Of a stretch of 64,000 nucleotides of DNA, positions 8,399 through 17,509 are shown in pieces. Origin of the DNA: Clostridium thermosuccinogenes (GTDB lineage: Bacteria > Bacillota > Clostridia > Acetivibrionales > DSM-5807); NCBI RefSeq assembly GCF_002896855.1, contig NZ_CP021850.1, positions 2,195,665-2,259,664 on the forward strand, given 5' to 3'. The notes below the pieces were generated by a model that did no database searches, had not been told where the DNA came from, and saw only the letters and a list, made by a program, of their open reading frames with translations. The stretch's first letter is position 1, and each line of letters opens with the position of its first letter. A program made the position numbers and the translations under genes.

Positions 8399-11056
8399 AT
8401 GTGGTTTTCAAAAACGCAAGAAGAAGTTCTTAGGGAACTGGGAGTGGACCGTGCTACCGGTCTTTCCAGTGAAGAAGCAAAAGCTAGGCTTGAAAAATAC
8501 GGCAGAAACAAGCTTAAGGGTAAACCCAAGAAAAGCTTGGCAGCCTTGTTTTTTGATCAACTGAAAGACATGCTCATATATGTTCTTTTAGGCGCAGCTT
8601 TAATCACCATGATCATCGGTGAGTATGTCGATGCTGTAATCATTCTTTTAGTTGTAGTCCTAAATGCCATAATAGGAGTCGTTCAGGAGTATAAGGCTGA
8701 AAAGGCTATTGAAGCCTTGCAGCAGATGACTACTCCAAAAGCTCTGGTAAGACGTGACGGACAGGTAAAAGAAGTAAATTCGGAGGAAGTGGTTCCCGGG
8801 GATATCGTAATTATAGATGCAGGAAGATATATTCCCGCTGATTTGCGGCTGATAGACAGCGCAAACCTTCAGATAGAGGAATCTGCCCTGACCGGTGAAT
8901 CCGTACCTTCCGACAAGGATGCTGAAGCTATTTTTGATGATCCGAAAACAGGGATCGGCGACAGGTCGAATATGGCCTTCATGTCCACCCTTGCCACCTA
9001 TGGAAGGGGCGAAGGTGTAGTGGTAGCTACTGCTATGGATACGGAAATCGGTAAAATAGCAAAGATCCTGGATGAAGACAATGAGGAAATGACCCCTTTG
9101 CAAAAAAGGCTGGATGAGCTCGGCAGAATTCTGGGCTTTATCGCTATCGGCATTTGCGTACTCATCTTTGTTATTTCCCTGTTCCAGAAAAGGGATCTTT
9201 TTGAAATGTTCCTGACTGCGATAAGCCTGGCTGTTGCCGCTATACCGGAAGGTCTTGCCGCTATAGTTGCTATAGTGCTGGCCCTGGGCGTACAGAGGAT
9301 GTCCAAAATAAATGCCATAGTGAAAAAACTGCCGGCCGTTGAAACTTTAGGTTCCGTAAACATCATATGCTCGGATAAGACCGGCACCCTTACGCAAAAT
9401 AAGATGACCGTTGTAAAATATTATACTCTGAACAATTTGAAGGATGTTCCTGCTGAAGGAAGCAATTTCAGCGCTTCCCAGGATGAAGCGGAACTAATCA
9501 AAACCTTTGTGCTATGCTCCGATGCTACATATGAAAACGGCCAGGGCACCGGTGACCCCACAGAGGTGGCATTGGTAGTATTGGGAAACAGATATAATCT
9601 TGAAAAAAACGAACTTAATTCAAAGCATCAAAGGGTGGCGGAAAAACCTTTCGATTCTGACAGAAAACTGATGTCCACTTTAAACGTGGAAGGAAATGGT
9701 TATAGAGTGCATACGAAAGGAGCCATCGACAACATACTGAAGATTTCAACCCATGCCCTTGTAAATGGCAAAAGAGTGCCTTTGACCGAAGAGATGAAAG
9801 CAAATTACCTGAAATCCGCCGACGAGATGTCGGACAATGCATTAAGGGTTTTGGGCGCTGCTTATAAGGATACCGACAGCATGATTTCCCCAGAGGAGAT
9901 GGAAAAAGATCTAACCGTTATCGGTTTTGTAGGCATGATCGACCCGCCGAGGCTGGAGGTTAAAGATTCCATCAGGGTGGCAAAGATGGCCGGAATAACC
10001 CCTGTTATGATCACCGGCGACCATAAGAACACTGCTGTTGCCATTGCAAAAGAGCTAGGTATTGCTGATTCCATCGATCAGAGCATCACCGGTGCTGAGA
10101 TCGACCAGCTTTCTGATGAAGAATTTTCTAAAAAAATAAACAGCTTAAGGGTATTTGCCAGGGTTTCCCCTGAGCATAAGGTAAAGATTGTTAGAGCGTT
10201 CAAGGCCCAGGGAAATATTGTATCCATGACCGGTGACGGCGTTAATGATGCTCCTTCGCTGAAATATGCGGATATAGGTGTCGCTATGGGCATAACCGGA
10301 ACCGATGTATCCAAAGGTGCCAGCGATATGATTCTTACCGATGACAACTTTACAACCATCGTCCATGCCATAGAGGAGGGCAGGAACATCTATAACAACA
10401 TAAAAAAATCGGTTATATTCCTGCTATCCTGCAACCTTGGTGAGGTTATTACAATATTCGCATCCATACTGTTCTTCTGGCCGGTGCCTCTGATGCCAAC
10501 CCAGATTTTGTGGATCAATCTGATAACCGATACATTGCCTGCAATAGCGCTGGGGGTTGACCCCGGCGATAGTGATATCATGAAGAAAAAGCCAAGAAAT
10601 CCGAAGGAAAGCTTCTTTGCCAAAGGTGCGGGACTCAGAGCGATCATCGGCGGTGTGCTGATAGGTGCATTGACACTGCTGGCCTTCTTCTTCGGCCTTA
10701 GAGAGCACGGTTATACTTTAGGCTCAGAGAATATACCCGAAGAAGTTCTGATTTATGCGAGAACTATGTCCTTCGTTGTATTGGCTGCCTCCCAGTTGTT
10801 CTATTCCCTGACGATGAGGAACCCGGTGAAATCCATTTTCCGGATTGGATTATTCTCCAATAAATACCTCATCGGTGCCATTGTCGTGGGAATATTCCTG
10901 CAACTGATGGTTATTTCCGTGCCTTTCCTGGCAGGCGCCTTCAATCTTCACAACCTCAGTTTAAACGACTGGGGAATCGTAATATTGCTGGCATTGATAC
11001 CCCTTGCAGCAAATGAGATAATCAAAATATTCATGAGAAAAACGGAAAGAGATTGA
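8399..11056 (+). CDS. P-type Ca2+-transporting ATPase (SERCA/LMCA1-like)
   Basis: This is a type IIA P-type ATPase that pumps Ca2+ out of the cytoplasm at the cost of ATP. An N-terminal cation ATPase domain is followed by the TGES actuator motif (LTGESVP), PEGL in the fourth membrane helix, and the phosphorylated Asp326 in CSDKTGTLT. The hinge is TGDGVNDAPSL, and NLGEV in helix 5 and WINLITDTLPAIALG in helix 6 match Ca2+-site residues. Length (885 aa) is normal. The start at 8399 follows GAGAGGTG; the longest ORF adds 15 residues without a ribosome site. Mn2+ or another divalent ion cannot be excluded. Confidence 0.93.
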   Translation: MWFSKTQEEVLRELGVDRATGLSSEEAKARLEKYGRNKLKGKPKKSLAALFFDQLKDMLIYVLLGAALITMIIGEYVDAVIILLVVVLNAIIGVVQEYKAEKAIEALQQMTTPKALVRRDGQVKEVNSEEVVPGDIVIIDAGRYIPADLRLIDSANLQIEESALTGESVPSDKDAEAIFDDPKTGIGDRSNMAFMSTLATYGRGEGVVVATAMDTEIGKIAKILDEDNEEMTPLQKRLDELGRILGFIAIGICVLIFVISLFQKRDLFEMFLTAISLAVAAIPEGLAAIVAIVLALGVQRMSKINAIVKKLPAVETLGSVNIICSDKTGTLTQNKMTVVKYYTLNNLKDVPAEGSNFSASQDEAELIKTFVLCSDATYENGQGTGDPTEVALVVLGNRYNLEKNELNSKHQRVAEKPFDSDRKLMSTLNVEGNGYRVHTKGAIDNILKISTHALVNGKRVPLTEEMKANYLKSADEMSDNALRVLGAAYKDTDSMISPEEMEKDLTVIGFVGMIDPPRLEVKDSIRVAKMAGITPVMITGDHKNTAVAIAKELGIADSIDQSITGAEIDQLSDEEFSKKINSLRVFARVSPEHKVKIVRAFKAQGNIVSMTGDGVNDAPSLKYADIGVAMGITGTDVSKGASDMILTDDNFTTIVHAIEEGRNIYNNIKKSVIFLLSCNLGEVITIFASILFFWPVPLMPTQILWINLITDTLPAIALGVDPGDSDIMKKKPRNPKESFFAKGAGLRAIIGGVLIGALTLLAFFFGLREHGYTLGSENIPEEVLIYARTMSFVVLAASQLFYSLTMRNPVKSIFRIGLFSNKYLIGAIVVGIFLQLMVISVPFLAGAFNLHNLSLNDWGIVILLALIPLAANEIIKIFMRKTERD

Positions 11057-11064
11057 TTCTAACA

Positions 11065-11113
11065 GAAAAAAGCAGGCTGTACGAGTTTGAAGCTCATGGC
11101 AGCCTGCTTTTTT
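11065..11113. terminator. Bidirectional terminator between converging genes
   Basis: AAAAAAGCAGGCTG and CAGCCTGCTTTTTT form a long stem with a 20-base loop, with A-run before and T-run after. It serves both the Ca2+ ATPase gene and the converging PEP-binding gene. Confidence 0.92.
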
Positions 11114-11127
11114 GTTGCATGATGTAG

Positions 11128-13677
11128 CTATTTACATATGAGCTTTTGGGTCACAATGTCGGAGAATATCTCCATTCCGGTGGTCTGAGAAATATGTATT
11201 ACATTTGAAAACCTCGAACCTTCCGGCAAAACGGATTCCAGAATATTCTCCTTTTCAAGAATGCGGTCCGGATTAAACACAACGCCCTCCTGACCTTCGA
11301 AGATGGCGACATAGAATATTCCCGACTCCACAATGTCCTGGAAAAAATGGCTTCCATAAGACAGTTCCGGCATGAATCCTGCTTCATTGGATGCAACCTC
11401 GCAAAGGACCTGCATATTGCACAATTCCGAAAAATGTACCGGTACACCCAGGGAAGGCGTGGTGGTCCCCCATCTTCCAGGTCCCATCAGCATGGCATTT
11501 TTACCCTTCATTTTGGTGTTGATCATTCCGATCTGCCTCGCAACGGTATATTTCTCCTGCTCACTGAGCTCAAGATATTCCCGGGCTTTGACATATACAA
11601 CAAAATCCACCGGCAGTCTCACATTTCCACCCATGAAATTGCCCCTGGTTGCAAAGAAGCAGTCCTTTTTGTCTGTCAGTTCCGGCATCCTGACAGGCTT
11701 GCCCAGGCCCTTTGTCTGCAAAGGACGGCACTGGAGCGGGTTTACCTTGAATTGGTTGTCTCTTGTGAAATTCACCGTAAATTCAATGTCCACAGGATAA
11801 TCATACACCTTGGAAAGCAAGGCCAGCATTTCCCTCATCAATTCAGGGAAACCGGTGTCTTTAAGCAGCTTTTTGAAGTTGAGAATAAAAGGGGTCTTTA
11901 CATCGGTATATCCCAACTCCCGCAGACGGTTGGCAGCCTGGTAGTCCGGCGTGCCGAACAGCTCCTTGTCGGTATTTATGTCTCCGGACATGATTTCATC
12001 CAGCTCGCAGGTTTTATGAGCATTCTCTTCCAGTGAAAGAACATCGACAAAGTGCTGGGAGAATTTTTTCTGGTCGTCATGATTCATAGCCAGCATGCGC
12101 AAAGGGTTATCCAGACATACGATTCTGGCATAATCCCCGACGGTCCTGTCTACAGCACGCGTACCAAGCCCGAAGACCAGACGGAGCATTCCTGCTTTCA
12201 TATCCACGCTCTTATCCCACACATAGAGGTTTGAGGAATTTCCAACGCCTGCAGCATGGGGGAAAAATTTATCCTTATGATAATCCCCGGATACACGCTG
12301 TACCAATATTGCCATCTGTTCATCCCTGTCGGAAAGTCCTCTGTTGACCCTGTAAGCCAGAGCATCCTCATTCATGGTGCTGGCATAAACGGTGCGCACT
12401 GCCTGTTCAAAAGCTTTATACCTTTCCTCGGGAGTTCCCTGATTTACGCAAAACACACTCTCATATTTGCCGGCAAAGGCATTTCCAAAATTGTCTTCCA
12501 GCAACGAACTGGAGCGCACGATAATCGGAGACTGGCCAAAATACTCCAGCATCTGCATAAACTGCTCCTGAATGCTCTCCGGAAACTTTCCGTGCAAAAT
12601 CCCTTCTTTTAGCAAAGGAGCAAATTCGAAATATCCATCCTTCGTCTTCTGCTTCATGCGGAGCTTCCACAGATTGTTTTGAACAATATATGTATAAAAA
12701 ACATCCGAACCTATATAGTATGAATCATGGGGCTCCAAAAAGGGAATGAATCGGTCTTTTCCCTCTGTTTCCAGTATCTTTCTGGCAACGAGCATACCTA
12801 TGCTTTTTCCCCCGATAAATCCTGTTCCTATCTCCCTGGATGCTATTGCCAGGATGTCCCTCAATGTGAAAAAACGATCGCAAAGCTCGAATATCCTTGA
12901 TTCGTCACCTATAATCATGGACATCAGGAACCTTTTGGTTTCTTCCTGCTGTTTTGGTTCCTGCTTCAATACATCCTTTGCTTTATTAAAAATGACATTC
13001 CAGTAATCCAGACGCTCTTCACTGCGGTTAATGGCGGAAAACAATTCAGCTGCTTCGGCGCTGGAGGTAATGCATATGGCTTCCTGACCTTTAACCAAAT
13101 GGGGCAGGAACATGGTAGGAGAATAACGCTTCCAGACCTTAAGGGGGTGAATATACATATTATCCTTCACCTGATATAAATCTATTAAAACCTGGGTGGT
13201 CTCACGAATGCCTGCAATGGTGCTGTATGTATGAGCATTTCGCATTATGGCAAAATATGCGATGGTATCCAACTCATATAGAAAAGGGCATATAACCTTG
13301 AAGAAGTTTCCGATCATCAGATCGGAATGCCAGTATTCCAGCAGATCTGTCAGACAGTCAAAGACATAAAACGCTTTTCTTCCTTCCTGCTCCACCAGGC
13401 TGTGAACAGTGGTGGCAAAGCTTTCAAAGCCCTTTTTCGCATCAGCTTTGAATATTTTGATTTCAGGGTCTTCCTTTATCACCGGTTCATGATTTGCGAA
13501 ACGAACATAGATCAGCTTTCTTCCATCCAGCTTTGCCTGTTCAACATAGGGACCCACCATCCTTTTATAGCTGGCTATTGAGTCCACCTGCCATACCACG
13601 TTATCCCCCAACCTTAGCCGGTCAATAGCCTGATCAATACCTTTAAGGCCTGTGCTAACCTTTTCGTAAATTTCCAT
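11128..13677 (-). CDS. PEP/pyruvate-binding protein with degenerate KaiC-like N-domain
   Basis: The central and C-terminal part (about residues 290-720) is a PPDK/PEP-synthase N-terminal ATP-grasp-like domain: GGKSIGMLVARKIL near its start, IIVRSSSLLEDNFGNAFAGKYESVF as the nucleotide-binding core, and NPLQCRPLQTK near its end. It lacks the swivelling phosphohistidine and PEP barrel domains, so it cannot be a whole PEP synthase. The first 210 residues begin STGLKGIDQAIDRLRLGDNVVW, which resembles KaiC/RadA-type RecA folds (usually GxGKT) but has no Walker A lysine. The product probably binds or transfers a phosphoryl group; its role is unknown. GGGGAG precedes the ATG. Confidence 0.75.
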   Translation of the reverse strand: MEIYEKVSTGLKGIDQAIDRLRLGDNVVWQVDSIASYKRMVGPYVEQAKLDGRKLIYVRFANHEPVIKEDPEIKIFKADAKKGFESFATTVHSLVEQEGRKAFYVFDCLTDLLEYWHSDLMIGNFFKVICPFLYELDTIAYFAIMRNAHTYSTIAGIRETTQVLIDLYQVKDNMYIHPLKVWKRYSPTMFLPHLVKGQEAICITSSAEAAELFSAINRSEERLDYWNVIFNKAKDVLKQEPKQQEETKRFLMSMIIGDESRIFELCDRFFTLRDILAIASREIGTGFIGGKSIGMLVARKILETEGKDRFIPFLEPHDSYYIGSDVFYTYIVQNNLWKLRMKQKTKDGYFEFAPLLKEGILHGKFPESIQEQFMQMLEYFGQSPIIVRSSSLLEDNFGNAFAGKYESVFCVNQGTPEERYKAFEQAVRTVYASTMNEDALAYRVNRGLSDRDEQMAILVQRVSGDYHKDKFFPHAAGVGNSSNLYVWDKSVDMKAGMLRLVFGLGTRAVDRTVGDYARIVCLDNPLRMLAMNHDDQKKFSQHFVDVLSLEENAHKTCELDEIMSGDINTDKELFGTPDYQAANRLRELGYTDVKTPFILNFKKLLKDTGFPELMREMLALLSKVYDYPVDIEFTVNFTRDNQFKVNPLQCRPLQTKGLGKPVRMPELTDKKDCFFATRGNFMGGNVRLPVDFVVYVKAREYLELSEQEKYTVARQIGMINTKMKGKNAMLMGPGRWGTTTPSLGVPVHFSELCNMQVLCEVASNEAGFMPELSYGSHFFQDIVESGIFYVAIFEGQEGVVFNPDRILEKENILESVLPEGSRFSNVIHISQTTGMEIFSDIVTQKLICK

Positions 13678-13962
13678 TATTTAACTCCCCAAGAAAAAAG
13701 TAATTTCTTTATATTATATACGGATAAAGCAGCTTGTAAACAGCAGTTTTGGAAAACTATCATCTGCTTTATGCTAAAGAAACAGTTACCACGAATCATG
13801 CTAAAGATGGAAGCAATCGTATATGATTTCAGTATACCAAAAATGATGTCGTTAAAAATACTCGTTCATAAGCCTTGTACCGTAAGATTTACATAAATGC
13901 ACAATTGGTCCTCAGCTTCATACAATGGCAGTGAATCAAAATAATATATTGGAGGTATTCAA

Positions 13963-14136
13963 ATGACATACAGAGAACTGCTGGAGATAACAAAAAATCA
14001 TCCGAACCCTTTCTGGAAAAAAAACAGACACGAGAGAGAATTTGAGCAAAAGTACAGGGCATGGCTGGAATTGCAGAACCAGTCCCAGGATTCCGACGAC
14101 TCCCACAATTCGGAGGATAAAGAAGACTGGACTTGA
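13963..14136 (+). CDS. Small protein of unknown function, 57 aa
   Basis: This short ORF has an excellent ribosome site (GGAGGT six bases before the ATG) and is followed by an intrinsic terminator at 14218-14270, so it looks like a complete single-gene unit. The protein starts MTYRELLEITKNHPNPFWKK, is rich in charged residues, and ends in a very acidic, Ser/Asp/Glu-rich tail (DSDDSHNSEDKEDWT). It has no signal peptide, cysteine or membrane segment. I do not recognise a family. Confidence 0.75.
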   Translation: MTYRELLEITKNHPNPFWKKNRHEREFEQKYRAWLELQNQSQDSDDSHNSEDKEDWT

Positions 14137-14217
14137 AAGCAGTGTACTTAAGGCATGGGACAACCTGGAGAATAAAAAGACATGCCTGCCAAAAGCATTA
14201 AAATAAGGCTGTTATAC

Positions 14218-14270
14218 GGAAAATCCCGAGATGATGCCCCTATAGGTATCAGCTCGGAATTTTCTTTTTT
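14218..14270 (+). terminator. Terminator of the 57-aa gene
   Basis: GGAAAATCCCGAG pairs with CTCGGAATTTTC (one wobble) and is followed by six T. Confidence 0.85.
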
Positions 14271-14317
14271 CGAAAGGTTATTCCCATCGCATATTTTTCC
14301 GATAGATATGTAAAGCC

Positions 14318-14358
14318 AAAAAACACCAGTATCCATATCCCCTTTCTCCAATGGTGTC
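14318..14358 (-). terminator. Terminator after the hemerythrin pair
   Basis: On the minus strand ACACCATTGG is followed by a loop and ACTGGTGT, then a run of T. It lies about 20 bases beyond the stop codon of the first-listed hemerythrin gene. Confidence 0.7.
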
Positions 14359-14379
14359 TTTTAAAGCTTGTTGCAGCTT

Positions 14380-14799
14380 CTAAACATTAATGCCGTTTTC
14401 TTTAAAATATACAGCATACTTCCGGTCTGAGAACAAAATATGACTGCTTATCCATTCGGACAAAAAATCTACGATTTCCAAGGTTGCCTGTTTCTGATCC
14501 GCATCAATGTCCTTTGAGGAAATGCTCTTTATCTTCCGGACATAGAATTCATGCTCATGCTTCTGCTTATCCAATTCACCATAATTATATTTCTCCAAGA
14601 GATTTTCTTCAAAGGTAAAATGGTATTCAGTATAATCCAAAAGCTCGACTATCAACTGTGTAATTTCATCATAGTGATCATAGGAGTCATTTAAAACCGC
14701 AAGATCATAGACCCTTGCCCCAATATCAAACAATCTTCTGTGCTGCTTGTCTATTTCCTCAATGTCAAGTTTGTAGCGGTCCTTCCATTCAAAGGCCAT
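14380..14799 (-). CDS. Bacteriohemerythrin
   Basis: This is a single-domain hemerythrin that binds O2 at a non-heme di-iron centre. The ligand pattern is complete: His in DKQHRRLFD, His and Glu in HFTFEENL, two His in KHEHEFY, and His and Asp in SHILFSDRKY. At 139 aa it has the usual length. It lies 23 bases downstream of a close paralogue, probably in one transcript. Known roles are O2 storage, delivery, scavenging or sensing; which applies is not shown. GGGGAGG precedes the ATG. Confidence 0.94.
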   Translation of the reverse strand: MAFEWKDRYKLDIEEIDKQHRRLFDIGARVYDLAVLNDSYDHYDEITQLIVELLDYTEYHFTFEENLLEKYNYGELDKQKHEHEFYVRKIKSISSKDIDADQKQATLEIVDFLSEWISSHILFSDRKYAVYFKENGINV

Positions 14800-14822
14800 A
14801 TCCTTTTCCTCCCCGTTTTATA

Positions 14823-15239
14823 TTATTTGATGCCCTTTGCGTTGAAAAATTCCTTGTATCCCATATCCGTTTTTAAAATATGCCCTGCTATCCAGTCGGA
14901 TACGAAGTTTATAAGGTTTAGCAGTGTCTCTTCCTGGTTTGCATCAATGTCCTCATTTTTCATTCTTTCAAGCTTTTTTACCAGAAACATGTGCTCAATT
15001 TTATGCTGGTCCAGTCCTTCAAAACCATACTTTTCCATGAGCATTTCCTCATACCTGAAATGCTTTAGGGTATATTCCTTCAATTCCTCTAAAACGACCA
15101 TAATTTCATCATAATGGTCATAACCATCCTTTGCCAGTACCAGATCCGAAATCTTACCCCCAATTTCAAACAACTTCTTATGTTGCTTGTCAATCTCAGC
15201 AATATTCACGCCGTAAGAGTCTTTCCACTCAAAATACAT
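14823..15239 (-). CDS. Bacteriohemerythrin (paralogue)
   Basis: This second hemerythrin has all seven iron ligands (DKQHKKLFE, HFRYEEML, HKIEHMF, GHILKTDMGY). It shares its plan and many residues with the neighbour at 14380, which points to tandem duplication. The start at 15239 follows GGAGGT; the longest ORF adds seven residues. It is the first gene of the pair and lies 73 bases beyond the stop of the GGDEF-EAL gene, so cotranscription with that gene is possible. Confidence 0.94.
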   Translation of the reverse strand: MYFEWKDSYGVNIAEIDKQHKKLFEIGGKISDLVLAKDGYDHYDEIMVVLEELKEYTLKHFRYEEMLMEKYGFEGLDQHKIEHMFLVKKLERMKNEDIDANQEETLLNLINFVSDWIAGHILKTDMGYKEFFNAKGIK

Positions 15240-15312
15240 AATATACCTCCTATCTTGCAATATTTCTTTACATAAAGTACTATATACTATTATACCTTAG
15301 CTTCTGGCACTT

Positions 15313-17118
15313 CTAAAGTAGTTTGATTATTTCATTTTCGGGCAGGGGTTTGCTGAATATGTATCCTTGAATTTTGTCGCATTGGTTTTTAACCAGGTAT
15401 TGCAGCTGTTCCTTTGTTTCCACGCCTTCAGCTACCACACACATACCCAGTTTTCTACCCAAGGCAATAATTTGTCCTATCAGCACCTTGCTTTCATCAT
15501 CGGTAGGAATATCAACTATGAAAGATTTATCAATTTTTAATGTAGTAATCGGCAGCTGACTTAAATAGCTAAGGGAAGAATAGCCTTTGCCAAAATCATC
15601 CAGAGCAATTCCCACTCCCAGCTCCTTTAATTCGCATAGCTTTGGTCTTATCCTTTCAAAAGACTCCATCAACATGGTTTCCGTAATCTCCAGTTCCAGG
15701 TGTTCCGGCTTTAAATCACAGGTTTCCAGTACATCTCTGACTATATTTACAAAATCCGACTGGAGCAATTGCTGTATTGAAATGTTAACGGATATGCTCA
15801 GATTTTCAAATCCTTTCTGGTGCAGGCTTTTTAAAAACTCACAGGATGTTCTCAGCACCCATGTTCCCAAAGGTATAATAAGGCGTGTATCCTCAGCTAT
15901 ACCGATGAACTTCATAGGTGATAGGAGACCTAGTTCAGGGCTTTTCCACCTTAATAAAGCTTCAAGTCCGATAATCTTTTTAATTTTCAAATCCAGTTGA
16001 GGTTGATAGTACAATTCAAATTCGCTTTTTGCCAATGCCGATCGCAAATGCTTTTCTATGATAATCCTCTCGTTCAAGGCCTTGTCCATGCACTTGTCAT
16101 ACATAACATAGCCATTTTTCCCCTGGCTTTTGCTCCTGTACATGGCAATGTCCGCACATTTCAATAATTCAATTATGCTCTCCCCATGCTCAGGGTAGAT
16201 GGCAATTCCAATGCTTAAAGTTGTGCTCATCAAAATGCCGTCTACCTCCAACCCATCCACAAAGCCATTTAATATATACTCTGCAAAGGATACCGCATCA
16301 TCATTGCTCTTAATATCCTTCAGGATGATGACAAATTCATCCCCTCCGATTCGGTAAATGGAGCATTCCTCATTTAAAAGAGAGGACAGCTTTTCACCCA
16401 CTTTGGCTATGAACTTATCCCCAAAAGCATGTCCCATGGTATCGTTGACATATTTGAAGTTGTCCATATCAACAAAAAAAATCGCTGCTTTGTTCTTTTT
16501 GGGACATAAACTATTGATGCTGGCATTTTCCAAAAGGGATAGCTTGTTGGGTAGTCCGGTCAGCGTATCATTATATGCGAGATAATGCATCTTTTTCTCA
16601 TTTTCAATAAGCTGATCATATTGCTGTTTCAATTCTTCTTCGGAAGCTGCAATTTCCTCATATAAGGACTCCAATTCCTCGTGGGCGGCCGTCAGCTCCT
16701 CATAACTTCTCATGAGCTCTTCTTCGGATTTTTTGATGCGTTTAAGCAAACGATAGACCAGCAAAAACAGAACGACGGAGGAAACTATCACATATGCCCA
16801 ACCTTTCATAATGCTGACATAGGCAAAAATTTCCTTGTCCTGTATAATATCTGAGATAATTTTGTCAGAAAAGGCAATCCACAGGAAGCCCAAAAACGTG
16901 CATAGAATAGATAATCTTGCCGATAAATATAAAGGACTAAAATCATTAACTGCCTTTTCTTCCTTTTTGAATAGAAGGCTGAATCTTGTGCCTTTACTGT
17001 TTTTAGTTTTACTGACCGCCACAGCCAGTGTTTTTAGAAGCTTAATAGGTGACAATGCGCTACCCTCCAAGACTTCAAAGTTCGTAAATATCACAAGAGC
17101 ATTAGTTTCATATATCAT
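15313..17118 (-). CDS. Membrane GGDEF-EAL protein (c-di-GMP synthesis/hydrolysis)
   Basis: This membrane protein carries both a diguanylate cyclase and a c-di-GMP phosphodiesterase domain. Two membrane helices (about 69-90 and 107-125) are followed by a Glu-rich coiled coil (about 128-170), a GGDEF domain with an intact RIGGDEFV site (about 178-335) and an EAL domain (about 352-598). EALLRW, ETMLME, DDFGKGYSSL, LKIDKSF and EGVET residues look complete, so both activities are possible; the net direction cannot be told. No periplasmic sensor domain is visible. AAGGAG precedes the ATG. Only a terminator hairpin and a structured stretch lie between it and the upstream EAL gene. Confidence 0.93.
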   Translation of the reverse strand: MIYETNALVIFTNFEVLEGSALSPIKLLKTLAVAVSKTKNSKGTRFSLLFKKEEKAVNDFSPLYLSARLSILCTFLGFLWIAFSDKIISDIIQDKEIFAYVSIMKGWAYVIVSSVVLFLLVYRLLKRIKKSEEELMRSYEELTAAHEELESLYEEIAASEEELKQQYDQLIENEKKMHYLAYNDTLTGLPNKLSLLENASINSLCPKKNKAAIFFVDMDNFKYVNDTMGHAFGDKFIAKVGEKLSSLLNEECSIYRIGGDEFVIILKDIKSNDDAVSFAEYILNGFVDGLEVDGILMSTTLSIGIAIYPEHGESIIELLKCADIAMYRSKSQGKNGYVMYDKCMDKALNERIIIEKHLRSALAKSEFELYYQPQLDLKIKKIIGLEALLRWKSPELGLLSPMKFIGIAEDTRLIIPLGTWVLRTSCEFLKSLHQKGFENLSISVNISIQQLLQSDFVNIVRDVLETCDLKPEHLELEITETMLMESFERIRPKLCELKELGVGIALDDFGKGYSSLSYLSQLPITTLKIDKSFIVDIPTDDESKVLIGQIIALGRKLGMCVVAEGVETKEQLQYLVKNQCDKIQGYIFSKPLPENEIIKLL

Positions 17119-17217
17119 TTTACTCCTTGCATAGCTATATTTCTACCCAAACAATTTATGATTAAACATATTTTTGCATTAACATACAATACATGTATAC
17201 AAATACTATTTTATCAT

Positions 17218-17266
17218 AAAAAAAAGCTCAAATAAACCTGAAACTTAACAGATTTATCCAAGCTTT
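17218..17266 (-). terminator. Intrinsic terminator upstream of the GGDEF-EAL gene
   Basis: On the minus strand AAGCTTGGATAAATCTG pairs along its length (with G-U pairs) with CAGGTTTATTTGAGCTT, followed by eight T. It lies 100 bases before the GGDEF-EAL start: either the end of the EAL transcript or an attenuator of the gene behind it. Confidence 0.8.
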
Positions 17267-17279
17267 TAAATAATCATAT

Positions 17280-17400
17280 TATGCCACTGCCATCTTTAGG
17301 GCAAAACGATTGTTCTGCCTTTATCCCGTGGTATACACGGAAGATTTCTCTGTATGCAACAACATCCATCGTTGTTTCTCTTTATTCTATCCCTTATCAA
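17280..17400 (-). other. Possible structured RNA before the terminator, class unknown
   Basis: On the minus strand four small hairpins can be drawn in series: ACAAC/GTTGT, CCGTG/CACGG, GGCA/TGCC and TGCC/GGCA. The terminator at 17218-17266 follows. The block starts AGAGAAACAACGATGGAT, which recalls the 5' end of c-di-GMP-II aptamers, but the rest of that class is not recognisable. It fills most of the gap 17119-17509, which has no gene. Confidence 0.3.
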
Positions 17401-17509
17401 CTTTTCATTCCAGTACATAATGCATAAAAATTAATCCGTCCTGTCTCTGCAAATTATGTGTCATTACATGACAATTTCCGACAGTTCTTTCTTATAATAC
17501 ATTAAAATT

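Noticed and set aside
11347-12036. 229-aa plus-strand ORF
   Set aside because: It lies wholly antisense to the PEP-binding protein gene, has no ribosome site, and its composition is typical of a shadow frame.
17280-17400. A c-di-GMP-II riboswitch
   Set aside because: Only the AAACAACGATGGAT stretch recalls the class; the rest of the aptamer, including the pseudoknot arm, could not be matched.
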